DNA of 64,000 bases from CAYLHF01 sp964383365. Its GTDB lineage: Bacteria; Bacteroidota; Rhodothermia; Rhodothermales; UBA10348. Where the stretch lies: the NCBI GenBank assembly GCA_964383365.1, contig CAYLHF010000003.1:75834-139833 (forward strand), read 5' to 3'. Positions within the stretch are counted from its first letter, which is position 1. The number at the start of each line of letters is the position of its first letter. This document shows, piece by piece, positions 33,808 to 43,126 of this stretch. A program made the position numbers and the translations under genes. Below the pieces are notes generated by a model. That model was not told the DNA's origin. It was given only the letters and a program-made list of their open reading frames with translations, and did not search any database.

Positions 33808-36678
33808 TTACTGCTCCAGGGCCTCGAATACCCCGTCGGCTACGCGTTGTCGGATTACTCTATGCCTTGAATTATCTCGAGTCGGATAGACGCGGTTGGT
33901 AAGCAGGATGACGAATACATTCTGATCCGGATCTATCCATAGCGACGTCCCGGTGAACCCCGTATGGCCGAATGAGAGCGGACCGAAATGAGACCCGAAC
34001 GAGGAATAACCGGACATGGATTTCGTATCCCATCCGAGGGCCCTGGAACTGATCGATGGATCGGCTACGGTGGTAAATAGACGGATGGTTTCCGGCTTCA
34101 GAAATTGTCTTTCGCCTACACGTCCGCCGGAAAGAAGCATTCCGGCGAATCTCGATAGATCTTCAACCGTTGAAAAAAGACCCGCATGTCCCGCAGTACC
34201 ACCCAGGATCCATGCGGTCTCATCGTGAACCGAGCCCTGGACAAGCGTGTGTCTGAAATAATCGTCCTGTTCGGTGGGTACTATGGACGGATCCGGTCGT
34301 TTCGTAGCTCTCCGAAACGTTGTATTTAGCATACCCAATGGCTTAAAAATGTGGTCTTTGGCATACGATCCAAACTGTTCTCCGGAAATACGCTCGATGA
34401 CGATAGCCAGAACGATGGGTCCGAAATCGGAGTACCTGAATCGGGACCCCGGAAAGTAGTCGAGAGAATCTGAATAAATCTGGTGGAGGACGGAAGCTCT
34501 TGTTGCCCCTTTTTCGGCATAGAATCGTCGAAACGGAATCAGTCCACCGGTATGCGTGAGTAAGTCCCTGATCGTCACAATATCTTTTCCATTCACTCCG
34601 AATTCCGGGACGTATTTCGCTACCGGATCATCGAGGTCGAGCTTTTCGGCTTCGTAGAGTTGCATGATTGCCGTGGTCGTCGCGATTGTTTTCGTGAGAC
34701 TGGCCATATCAAAAACGGAGGCTGGTCCGACGCGTCTATCAGATTCATATTCGAACCGCCCAAAGCCCCGAATCTCGACGAGAGTCGTAGATGATCCGAC
34801 GGCAACCGCTGCCCCGGGAAACGCACTGTCAGCGATCGCTTCGTACATCACGTTACTCAATTTCCGTAAGGTACTGTCCGACATGCCTATTTCACCGGGA
34901 TACCCTTTCCTGGGGAAGGACTGGGAGAGGCATAGACCCTCTCCGCGGGGGAACGATTCGGATACGGAAACAGGAAGTCGTCCACACGCTCCGGCGGTAC
35001 CTGTTATGACCTGAGCGACTGCTGTCAGTGACGATTCAGGCGCACCGAAACTGACGATCAGTCCATCAGGGTTGGACTCGAGTGCTCCGAGGCTGAAAGG
35101 GGATCCCATCCCGGCGAGAATGACCGGCTTTCCCGTCCGCTGCAGACGGTTGGATATTTGGCGAAGGGTACGAGGTCTGGGGTGGTATTCCGACGATAGA
35201 TCTGCCAACACGATCGTCGAGTACTGCCGGGTACGCCGGAGCACCATGCCCATGCCAGACTTCCACTCGCCGGTAGAGAGGATGCTGAGGCCTACATTAC
35301 CCCGAAATTCCGATCGTAGACGTGCTTCGAGCGAATGAGCTTTATCCTCATTACCAGGATCTATCAACGAGACCAGCAAGACAGATTCGGAAGGTAGAAC
35401 AGGTAGAACGGATCGGTTTTCGAGGACAACAACACTTTCGCGGGCTATTCTGGCAGCTGTTGCTCTGTGTTCCGGTAACGTTAATACCGATCTGACCGCT
35501 CCTACAGATGTGAGTTGACTGTCGGTTAATCGGAGTCGGGCTTTCGCTTCGAGTATCCTGCGGACTGAATCGTCGATTCTTTGCCGATTGATTCGGCCCG
35601 TCTTGACCGCGTTCAGTATCGAGAGGGCGCTGGATTCCGGATCAGGTGGCATGAGAAGAAGATCAGCACCGGCTTCGATCGCCCGAATAGCGATCTCATT
35701 GCCGGACATATCAGCGGGAAGACCTCGCATATTGAGGGCGTCGGTGATGACAAGGCCGGTGAACCCCATTCGCTCTCGAAGTAGACCGGTTACCAGCTGT
35801 CGTGACAATGTAGCCGGGACCAGTTCTGTTGTCCCAGAGTCGGGAAATGCAACGTGTGCGGTCATGATGGCAGGAACGCCGGCTTCGATTGCTTTTCTGA
35901 ACGGATACATATCCAACGAATCGGATCGTAGACGACTGGCATCCAATACGGGCAGTTGCCTGTGTGAGTCCGTGTTTGTCGCACCATGTCCAGGAAAGTG
36001 CTTGGCCGTGGCGATCAGTCCCCGATCCACAACCCCCGCGATGAATGCGTTCACGAAGTCTGATACGCGCGAAGGGGAATCTCCGAACGAACGAACTGCT
36101 ATGACCGGATTGCTGGCCGCCGTATTCACGTCTGCGACCGGAGCCAGAATAAAATTGACACCGACGGCTCTGGCTTCCTCGGCGGTAATCCGACCGACCT
36201 CATAGGCGGCACCCGGGTCTCCGGACGCCGCGACGGCCATGGCTCGGGGAAAATCCGTCGACCCGGGAATTCGCATCGAGGCGCCCCACTCCATATCCTG
36301 CGCGATAAAAAGTCGAACGGGTGCGAGTGCCTGGAGATCGTGTACGAATGCCGCCTGTTCGAGCGGACCGTTCTTGAACAGGATAAAACCTCCGGCCTGA
36401 AACTCTTCGGTCCAGAACCGTGCCTTCTCAAAGCCTGATTTGTCGAAGGGCGTAACGGAATTTTCCAGTGAAACGATGAATAGTTGACTGATCTTCTCTC
36501 TCAACGTCATCGACGCCATCCGATGGGTAACCCATCGTTCTCGAGTATTCTCTGTTCGCGGTGTTTCCTTGCAACCGGTACTCGACAAGACCGCAAGAAG
36601 TATGGCTACAACGACGGGACGGACGAATCCCGGATGGATGGTTGACGGTCGAATTACGCGAGGGCTCCGTCTCGGCAT
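33808..36678 (-). CDS. GH3 beta-N-acetylhexosaminidase (NagZ-like) fused to a serine beta-lactamase-fold domain
   Basis: Large exported lipoprotein (signal core PVVVAILLAVLSS, lipobox STGC). The GH3 half (about 45-390) has KHFPGHGATNTDSH at 226-239, the NagZ-specific loop with its His/Asp dyad, and VITDALNM with the nucleophile Asp; a GH3 C-terminal domain continues to about 590. The second half is a penicillin-binding/beta-lactamase fold with Ser660-Leu-Thr-Lys663, a YSD triad element and HTGG. It probably acts on peptidoglycan in the periplasm, removing GlcNAc and cleaving peptide or amide bonds. ATG 36678 is used because the longer start (36711) gives a poorer signal peptide. This two-enzyme fusion is known from Bacteroidota. 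Confidence 0.9.
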   Translation of the reverse strand: MPRRSPRVIRPSTIHPGFVRPVVVAILLAVLSSTGCKETPRTENTRERWVTHRMASMTLREKISQLFIVSLENSVTPFDKSGFEKARFWTEEFQAGGFILFKNGPLEQAAFVHDLQALAPVRLFIAQDMEWGASMRIPGSTDFPRAMAVAASGDPGAAYEVGRITAEEARAVGVNFILAPVADVNTAASNPVIAVRSFGDSPSRVSDFVNAFIAGVVDRGLIATAKHFPGHGATNTDSHRQLPVLDASRLRSDSLDMYPFRKAIEAGVPAIMTAHVAFPDSGTTELVPATLSRQLVTGLLRERMGFTGLVITDALNMRGLPADMSGNEIAIRAIEAGADLLLMPPDPESSALSILNAVKTGRINRQRIDDSVRRILEAKARLRLTDSQLTSVGAVRSVLTLPEHRATAARIARESVVVLENRSVLPVLPSESVLLVSLIDPGNEDKAHSLEARLRSEFRGNVGLSILSTGEWKSGMGMVLRRTRQYSTIVLADLSSEYHPRPRTLRQISNRLQRTGKPVILAGMGSPFSLGALESNPDGLIVSFGAPESSLTAVAQVITGTAGACGRLPVSVSESFPRGEGLCLSQSFPRKGYPGEIGMSDSTLRKLSNVMYEAIADSAFPGAAVAVGSSTTLVEIRGFGRFEYESDRRVGPASVFDMASLTKTIATTTAIMQLYEAEKLDLDDPVAKYVPEFGVNGKDIVTIRDLLTHTGGLIPFRRFYAEKGATRASVLHQIYSDSLDYFPGSRFRYSDFGPIVLAIVIERISGEQFGSYAKDHIFKPLGMLNTTFRRATKRPDPSIVPTEQDDYFRHTLVQGSVHDETAWILGGTAGHAGLFSTVEDLSRFAGMLLSGGRVGERQFLKPETIRLFTTVADPSISSRALGWDTKSMSGYSSFGSHFGPLSFGHTGFTGTSLWIDPDQNVFVILLTNRVYPTRDNSRHRVIRQRVADGVFEALEQ

Positions 36679-36811
36679 GTTCGCAAAAAGGGCTCTGTGA
36701 TCGCATGACAATATTCACATAATACGGCGAAAATGGGCGGTAATAGTCATGCGATATACCGTATCCTGCGGCCAAACGTGACCCGAGAACAATCATAACT
36801 ACAAGGACGGA

Positions 36812-38170
36812 ATGAGGGAGATGGGGCAGCGGTCAATTCTTGTGACTCTTTTTCTTGGTGTTCTGATGGCGGCCCTGGATATTGCGATCCTGGGACCGGC
36901 TATTCCTGCTATCCGGTCGACGTTTGCTCTGGACGACAGATCCGCCGCTTGGATTCTGAATGCTTTCGTGTTGTTGAATCTGGTTGGGGTGCCGGTCATG
37001 TCCAAGATGGCCGACGTCTGGGGTCGGAGAAAAATCTTTTTGCTCGATATCGGCCTGTTTGCAACCGGAGGTGTGGTCGTAGCGCTATCACCCAGTTTTG
37101 GCGTTTTACTCGTGGGAAGGGGACTTCAGGGATTGGCGGCATCCGGAATATTTCCTGTCGCCGCGGCGGTTGTAGGTGATCTCTTTCCAGAGGAGAAGAG
37201 GGGACGCACACTGGGGATATTGGGCGCGGTATTTGGAGTCGCTTTCATCATCGGACCACTCCTGGCCGGTGTGATGCTCCTGGCCGGTTGGCGCTGGTTA
37301 TATGCCTCCTACCTGCCCCTAGCTCTGATCGTAGGACTGCTGGCACTGAGAACACTACCGAAGCTCGAACGGAAGTCCGCGCATCCATTCGATCGTTTCG
37401 GGGTTGGTATTCTGGCAGGAATGCTCCTCGCTCTGGCTTACGGAATAACCTGGATCGATGCTGGGAATCTGGCAGGCTCGTTGTCCGATCCCAGGGTATA
37501 TGTGTCATTCCTGGTCGCGGTTTTTCTTCTTCCTCTATTTATACGGCAGGAAAAAAGGGCCGTGGATCCGGTTATCCGTATTCACATATTCAAGAATAGA
37601 CAGATTGCCATTACATCAATTCTGGCAATCGGTGCAGGATTGAACGAAGCAGCATTCATCTTTTTTCCCACCCTGGCAGTGATTGGTTTCGGCGTTTCGA
37701 TGTCGACCGCGTCATTCATGCTTTTGCCCCTCGTGTTCGCGGTCGCGATCGGGTCCCCGTTGGGAGGCTGGCTACTGGATCGACTGGGTTCTCGCTTTTT
37801 GATTGTCCTGAGTAATTCCATGCTGGTCGCAGGAATGGCCATCATTGGAATATGGTTGCGCTCCGAGATGAGTTTTTACGCAGGCTCCATATTGATCGGT
37901 CTTGGACTGGCAGGAGTGATGGGATCGGGGTTGAGCTACATCCTATTGCGCGAGTCCAGACCGGAAGATCGAACCGTATCCCAGGGTCTTATTACCCTCT
38001 TTATTTCTATCGGACAAATCGTTGGGGGAGCGCTTGTGGGCGCTATCGCTGTCTCGAGAGGAGGCACCGCCGAAGGGTATGGAACGGCCTTCGTCGGAAT
38101 ATCCCTGGTGACGATAGTGCTGACAATCCTGTCGCTTAGACTCAAAGGTGCTCAAGCCGACGCTAATTGA
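36812..38170 (+). CDS. MFS transporter, DHA2-like (14-TM drug/H+ antiporter type)
   Basis: Inner-membrane proton-driven exporter of 452 residues with 12-14 hydrophobic spans. Family motifs: LDIAILGPAIPAI in span 1 (motif D1), MADVWGRRKIFLLD between spans 2 and 3 (motif A), GRGLQGLAAS, and GAVFGVAFIIGPLLAG (motif C of antiporters). Substrate unknown. The start may be ATG 36812 or ATG 36821. Its last 19 bp overlap the 3' end of the convergent rlmN gene. Confidence 0.9.
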   Translation: MREMGQRSILVTLFLGVLMAALDIAILGPAIPAIRSTFALDDRSAAWILNAFVLLNLVGVPVMSKMADVWGRRKIFLLDIGLFATGGVVVALSPSFGVLLVGRGLQGLAASGIFPVAAAVVGDLFPEEKRGRTLGILGAVFGVAFIIGPLLAGVMLLAGWRWLYASYLPLALIVGLLALRTLPKLERKSAHPFDRFGVGILAGMLLALAYGITWIDAGNLAGSLSDPRVYVSFLVAVFLLPLFIRQEKRAVDPVIRIHIFKNRQIAITSILAIGAGLNEAAFIFFPTLAVIGFGVSMSTASFMLLPLVFAVAIGSPLGGWLLDRLGSRFLIVLSNSMLVAGMAIIGIWLRSEMSFYAGSILIGLGLAGVMGSGLSYILLRESRPEDRTVSQGLITLFISIGQIVGGALVGAIAVSRGGTAEGYGTAFVGISLVTIVLTILSLRLKGAQADAN

Positions 38171-39207
38171 CCGCACGCGGCCTCAATATCCTGACCTCTG
38201 CTTCGTCGAACGGTTACCGGTACTCTGCGGGAGACAAGTTCCTTGATAAACCGATCGAGGCGCGTCTCCGGTGAAGAAGAAAAATCTGCACCGTCTACCT
38301 GATTGTACATTATCAGATTTACCTTCGATGGCGCCCAGTGAACGACGTCAGCAAGATGATTGGCATCTGTTATCGAATCATTGAATCCGTCGAACACACA
38401 GTACTCGTATGTAATCCGCCGTCCGGTGGTTTTCGTGAAGTACATAATTGCCTGTTTCAGCGCCACCAGGTCTGTTTTCGCCTTCCGGTTTACGGGCATG
38501 ATACTGCTCCGCTGTCGATCCGTCGGGGCGTGGAGGGAGACGGCCAGATTAACGGCGATATCTTCATCGGCGAGACGGACAATTCGTCCGGCGAGACCGA
38601 CGGTGGATATCGTAATACGACGGGCGGCCATTGCGAGACCGTCTGTGCTGACCACTCTGCGAATGCATTCCAGTACGGCATCGTAGTTCATCAGAGGTTC
38701 TCCCATCCCCATCAGCACGATATTCGACAGCGGTCGGCCGAAATACGCTACTGATCGCACGCCGGCCTCGAAAATCTGGTCAAAAATGTCACCGGCCGTA
38801 AGATCCTGGAGAAACCCCATTTTTCCGGTCGCGCAAAACGTGCATCCCATGGCGCACCCGACCTGACTCGATACGCAGACCGTTACCCTGCGCACGATAC
38901 CATCAGCGTCGAAATCCGGGATCAATACGGTTTCGAACCGATTACCCGATTCAACTTCAAAAAGAATCTTCCGAGTTCCATCTGAAGATATCCTCGTGGT
39001 AATCTCTGTCAGACGGCTTAGATACACCTTACTGTTCAATTCAGACCGTAGCGACCCGGGGAGGTTGGTCATGTCATCGATCCGCCCGACACCGTGCATA
39101 TAGAGCCAGCGATAGATCTGATCGCTACGATACCGGGCGTGACCGAGTCCGGCAACGAAAGAGACGAGTTCGTCCTGAGTTAAGCTCTTGAGGTCGACAG
39201 CTTTCAT
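38152..39207 (-). CDS. rlmN: Dual-specificity RNA methyltransferase RlmN (radical SAM)
   Basis: Methylates C2 of adenosine in 23S rRNA (A2503) and tRNA by radical SAM chemistry. The 4Fe-4S motif C-x3-C-x2-C is at Cys118, Cys122 and Cys125 (QVGCAMGCTFCATGKMGF), followed by NIVLMGMGEPLMNYD and a C-terminal region with RRSRGQDIEAACGQL carrying the conserved methyl-carrying Cys. Length 351 is normal. It converges with and overlaps the MFS gene by 19 bp. Confidence 0.97.
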   Translation of the reverse strand: MKAVDLKSLTQDELVSFVAGLGHARYRSDQIYRWLYMHGVGRIDDMTNLPGSLRSELNSKVYLSRLTEITTRISSDGTRKILFEVESGNRFETVLIPDFDADGIVRRVTVCVSSQVGCAMGCTFCATGKMGFLQDLTAGDIFDQIFEAGVRSVAYFGRPLSNIVLMGMGEPLMNYDAVLECIRRVVSTDGLAMAARRITISTVGLAGRIVRLADEDIAVNLAVSLHAPTDRQRSSIMPVNRKAKTDLVALKQAIMYFTKTTGRRITYEYCVFDGFNDSITDANHLADVVHWAPSKVNLIMYNQVDGADFSSSPETRLDRFIKELVSRRVPVTVRRSRGQDIEAACGQLASA

Positions 39208-39231
39208 GATATCGCGGGCCCCGCGGATCGA

Positions 39232-40020
39232 TCAATCCGTTCGAAGCGTTCTCGGCATCCCGATAGTTGCAATCAGAAAAATGACCAGCGCCGTACCCAC
39301 CGTGATTGCGAGTGATGGACCAAATGTGGCCATACCCACATGAGGAATGGATCCAGGATGGAGCGCTGTCCGGAGCGCATTTACGGCGTAGGAAACAGGA
39401 TTGATGTTGATGAGAATGCGGACGACAGGATGTGCGCCGGATGCCGGAAAGAGTGCCCCGGACAGGACCCATAGGGGCATTAACAACACGTTCATGACGG
39501 CATGAAATCCGCGTGTAGTCTTGACTCTCCATGCGAAAATAGACCCGACCGCAGTAAACGTGAAAGAGACCACAAGAAGAATTCCCATCGTGGCCAGGAG
39601 TTCGGTGAGCGATGGACTAAGGTCCGTCAGAGGAAGTGCCAGAAGGAGCAGAGCCGCTTGAGCGAATGCCAGTAATGTTCCCCCTGCCATCGTACCCAGA
39701 GAAAGCACGCTCCGCGGCAGGGGGGCAATCAACGCTGCGTGAAGAAATCCTGTTTGACGATCCTCGACGAGTGACATGGAGCCGAAAATGGCCGAAAAAA
39801 GAACGACCAACATCAGCATTCCCGGGAATAGATAATCAATATATCCCATGTCCTGTACCGGTGTACCGGGCACGGTGAAACTACTCTGAAATCCGAATCC
39901 CATGATGAGCCAGATTCCGACCACCTGAACGACGGATCCAAATACGCGGGCCCGATCGCGAAAAAACTGAATAATTTCCCGGTGCGCCAGAATACCGACA
40001 GGATAAATCCAGTTACTCAT
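39232..40020 (-). CDS. ABC-2 type transporter permease
   Basis: Membrane subunit of an ABC exporter, 262 residues with six hydrophobic spans and the ABC-2 signature region NVLLMPLWVLSGALFPASGAHPVVRILININPVSYAVNALR (read in part). It overlaps its ATPase gene by ATGA and is the last gene of the ctaA-ctaB-ATPase-permease series. The operon suggests a link to cytochrome oxidase or heme/copper handling, comparable to NosFY- or CcmAB-type exporters, but no substrate is shown. Confidence 0.88.
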   Translation of the reverse strand: MSNWIYPVGILAHREIIQFFRDRARVFGSVVQVVGIWLIMGFGFQSSFTVPGTPVQDMGYIDYLFPGMLMLVVLFSAIFGSMSLVEDRQTGFLHAALIAPLPRSVLSLGTMAGGTLLAFAQAALLLLALPLTDLSPSLTELLATMGILLVVSFTFTAVGSIFAWRVKTTRGFHAVMNVLLMPLWVLSGALFPASGAHPVVRILININPVSYAVNALRTALHPGSIPHVGMATFGPSLAITVGTALVIFLIATIGMPRTLRTD

Positions 40021-41003
40021 CGACTACCTCCTGCGGTCGTGTACGGCGTAAGGCCCTCAGGCTGATCCTGGAGAGAGAGTTCGTCATCGAACCGATACCC
40101 TGTTTTTTCGAAAAAAATATCCTCTAGAGACGGACGTCTGATCGTGACCTCGTCAATCTGATTTTCCCACTCTATTCGAATGGCCTCAATGAGCGAGAGG
40201 GGATCCGGTACCGAAACATAGATACCATGACGAGAACGCTTGAACGAAGTGTTATCGCGCTTGGCCAACCACGAGCAGATCTCATCCTCCGCTACGGAGC
40301 GAATCAACACTTTTTCGAGTCGAGAGGATGCCTTGATTTCGTGCGGAGTTCCGGCCACCACGGTCGAACCTCTGTCCAGAATGACCAGACGGTCCGCTAC
40401 CTCAGCCTCTTCCATCAAATGTGTCGTGAATACTATAGTTGTATTTCGTTCGGCACGGAAATATTCAAGTGTATTCCAGAACAACAGACGTGCCGCAGGA
40501 TCGAGCCCGGTGGTTGGCTCATCCAGTAGAAGTACGGCGGGCGCGTGAAGGAGTCCTCTTACAAGGTCTACCCGGCGCGCCAGTCCTCCGGACAGTCTAT
40601 CTACGCGGGTATCAAGGCGATCAGACAGATCGAAGATTGTGGCGAGTTCATCTACCCTTTTTCTCCCGTCTGAACGGTTCATCCCGTATAATGCAGCCGC
40701 GATGAGCAGGTTTTCATTGACCGTCATCAACCGATCCAGAGAGTGGTGCTGAAAAACGGTTCCCACCCTTTTTCGAGCCGAGGAAGGATCTGCGATCAGA
40801 TCGATCTCCTCGTCCAGTATTATGTCGCCGGACGACGGACGCATCAGCGTAGACAGGCATCTGAAGAGCGTTGATTTACCACTTCCATTCGGGCCCAGCA
40901 CGCAGAAGAAGGATCCTCGATCAATAGTGATGGAGACGTGATCAAGAGCTTGTACGTCCTCATATGCATGAGAGACGTCCTTGATAACCAGCGATTTACT
41001 CAC
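40017..41003 (-). CDS. ABC transporter ATP-binding protein
   Basis: ATPase subunit with Walker A GPNGSGKST, Q-loop, signature LSGGLARRVDLVRG, Walker B VLLLDEPTTGLDP and an H-loop His in TTHLMEEAE. Members of this DrrA/NodI/CcmA-like group pair with ABC-2 permeases. The chain (328 residues) has a C-terminal extension of ~95 residues typical of these exporters. Its 5' end overlaps ctaB by four bases and its 3' end overlaps the permease by four, so all are translationally coupled. Confidence 0.92.
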   Translation of the reverse strand: MSKSLVIKDVSHAYEDVQALDHVSITIDRGSFFCVLGPNGSGKSTLFRCLSTLMRPSSGDIILDEEIDLIADPSSARKRVGTVFQHHSLDRLMTVNENLLIAAALYGMNRSDGRKRVDELATIFDLSDRLDTRVDRLSGGLARRVDLVRGLLHAPAVLLLDEPTTGLDPAARLLFWNTLEYFRAERNTTIVFTTHLMEEAEVADRLVILDRGSTVVAGTPHEIKASSRLEKVLIRSVAEDEICSWLAKRDNTSFKRSRHGIYVSVPDPLSLIEAIRIEWENQIDEVTIRRPSLEDIFFEKTGYRFDDELSLQDQPEGLTPYTTAGGSR

Positions 41004-41980
41004 AGAATAATAAAACCGTCAAGGACGATGAAAAGTAGAAGAACGGGGATGTAGATAACAGAAGCCTTGAGTACAGACCGGGCATTCTGAACCGAGTGAT
41101 TTCGAACGAAGCGAATCACCGGAATCAGGAACCAGAATCCCAGACCCGTCGCGCCGGCAACATATACCGGTCCGGATAGCGACAGCATAAATGGAGCGAG
41201 ACTGGCCAGTATCATCAGAACGGTGAAGCCTAGCGTGAGGGAACTGGTGAGCCTCCCGGTTTCATCTCGAACCGTCCACATGACGAATCCGGCGCGGCCA
41301 TAATCTTTTCGATACATCCACGCGAGGGACATAAAGTGCGGCATCTGCCAGAAGACGAGGACGAGAAAAATAACCCAGCCTCCCATGTCCATGCTTCCGG
41401 TGGCTGCCGTCCAGCCGCCGAGGGCAGGCAGCGCACCGGGAAGGGTCCCGAGAAGTGTATTGAATCCAGTGACCCGTTTCAAAGGCGTGTACACGAATAC
41501 ATAGAGAGAGACCGCAATGGCCGCGAGAACGCCAGTCAGAGGATTCGTAAGAGGACAGAGAATGCCCAGCCCAACCATGATCAAGCCGTAGGCGTACCAC
41601 CTGGCATGTTCCGGTCGAATTCGACCGGCCGGAAGAGGGCGGGAAGACGTTCTGCGCATCAACCTGTCCAGGTCTCTCTCCCGATAGTGATTCAGAGCCG
41701 CACCCCCGGCCGACGAAAACGCGATACCCAGGATTGCCCAGAAAAGGGTCCACCCGTCAAATTGCCCCCGGGATCCAAGCATGAATCCAGCCAATGCCGA
41801 AATCACCACGAGAAAGGTAATTTCCGGTTTCATTAAAGACACGAAATCCAGTAATCTACCTGATATGGAAGCCGCACGAGGACCGGACAACCTCGTAATC
41901 CGAGTCGATTTATCTTTGTGATGTTCAAGCATACGATGGGAGGAACTGGGTGCGAATTCCGAAAATCGAATCAGAGTCAC
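41000..41980 (-). CDS. ctaB: Protoheme IX farnesyltransferase (heme O synthase)
   Basis: UbiA-type prenyltransferase that adds a farnesyl group to heme B to make heme O, in the inner membrane. About nine hydrophobic spans; LMKPEITFLVVISALAGF opens the core, and NHYRERDLDRLMRRTSSRPLPAGRI supplies the prenyl-diphosphate-binding Asp/Arg motif; YRKDYGRAGF is the second conserved loop. The GTG at 41980 lies 3 bp after the ctaA stop; an ATG at 41932 is an alternative start. Together with ctaA it provides heme A for an aa3-type oxidase. Confidence 0.93.
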   Translation of the reverse strand: MTLIRFSEFAPSSSHRMLEHHKDKSTRITRLSGPRAASISGRLLDFVSLMKPEITFLVVISALAGFMLGSRGQFDGWTLFWAILGIAFSSAGGAALNHYRERDLDRLMRRTSSRPLPAGRIRPEHARWYAYGLIMVGLGILCPLTNPLTGVLAAIAVSLYVFVYTPLKRVTGFNTLLGTLPGALPALGGWTAATGSMDMGGWVIFLVLVFWQMPHFMSLAWMYRKDYGRAGFVMWTVRDETGRLTSSLTLGFTVLMILASLAPFMLSLSGPVYVAGATGLGFWFLIPVIRFVRNHSVQNARSVLKASVIYIPVLLLFIVLDGFIIL

Positions 41981-41983
41981 GTC

Positions 41984-42907
41984 TCACGACGGCTCTTCGC
42001 GTCTGTGCCGGGCGAGTAAAGCAGTTAACACGACGGAAGCGAACAGCAGGGCTCCCACTACAAGATGGGCAGAATTGATGACAACCTGCACATTCCCGGG
42101 GACAACCAGGCCTTTTTCATCGAGCAGGACAAAGTAGGCAAAAAGACCGAGTAGGACCTGAGCCACTAAAATACGAATGGTCCATCCCGAAAATCTGACG
42201 AGCTCTCTTTCATTCGCCATGGAAAATCGAATAAAGAACCACGTCTGAAGGACCGTTGCCGAGGCGATGAATGCAAATCCGATGTGTATCGCAGCGAAGA
42301 CCGGGTCGATTCCAGTCCCCGGATGTCTCAGTAACGCTCCGAGTAAGATCTGAATGAATACCAGTCCGGCAGAGAGTAGCGACAGTCTTTTCAGGCGGCC
42401 AGCATGTTGCAGTGGTTCGAGCGTTTCTATGTGATGCCATGTCGGTGAGACGAACAAAATCATGGATGCCAGCAGGGCAAAAAATAATTGCGCGACAGCG
42501 GCATGGACCATGGCCAGATTTAACGAAATCCAGATAACACGGAGTCCTCCGAGTAGACCCTGAAACGCGACGAGACCAAGGGCGAATATTCCCACCGACC
42601 TCATCCAGCGTCGTTGATCGGAACGATACGTCCAGAATGCCAGAATCATCGTTAGCAATCCAACGATCGCGCCTAATAAACGATGGCCGTGTTCTGCCAG
42701 TACCGGAGTAATGGTCCACCACTCCGGCCAGGGATTGAACGGATCCAGGGAATTGAACGAGGTCGGCCAGTCCGGAACGGCAAGACCTGCGTTGATGCTC
42801 GTTACAAAGGCTCCCCAACCGAGAAGTCCTGTCGCAAAACAGAACGTCGTAATAGTGAAAATACGACGGGGGCGAGAGGAATCAGGCTGATTCATGTCAG
42901 ATCCCAT
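41984..42907 (-). CDS. ctaA: Heme A synthase (COX15/CtaA)
   Basis: Converts heme O to heme A in the inner membrane. Eight hydrophobic spans in two four-helix halves; the conserved heme-binding histidines are seen in EHGHRLLGAIVG (first half), AMVHAAVAQLF, AAIHIGFAF and NSAHLVVGALL. N-terminal GWGAFVTSINAGLAVPDWPTSF is the family signature. It is the first gene of the operon that continues with ctaB and an ABC exporter. The 219-bp gap upstream has no perfect -7 box. Confidence 0.92.
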   Translation of the reverse strand: MGSDMNQPDSSRPRRIFTITTFCFATGLLGWGAFVTSINAGLAVPDWPTSFNSLDPFNPWPEWWTITPVLAEHGHRLLGAIVGLLTMILAFWTYRSDQRRWMRSVGIFALGLVAFQGLLGGLRVIWISLNLAMVHAAVAQLFFALLASMILFVSPTWHHIETLEPLQHAGRLKRLSLLSAGLVFIQILLGALLRHPGTGIDPVFAAIHIGFAFIASATVLQTWFFIRFSMANERELVRFSGWTIRILVAQVLLGLFAYFVLLDEKGLVVPGNVQVVINSAHLVVGALLFASVVLTALLARHRREEPS

Positions 42908-43126
42908 GACTGATGACAGGTTCGAAGAAGAGTGCTACCTGGATAAAGAGTGCGACTGATTCTGATTCCGGTAGATTCGGATGGTGACGAGCATGATACA
43001 TTGGCGAGACATATCGTTTCGTCAAATACGATTGAATACGGTACGTCTCTGCCCGGGCTATGATTGTTTGGAAGATGCCAAATCCGTACTTTTCCGTGTT
43101 GTATCAAAGTACCAATTATCCAGGAA

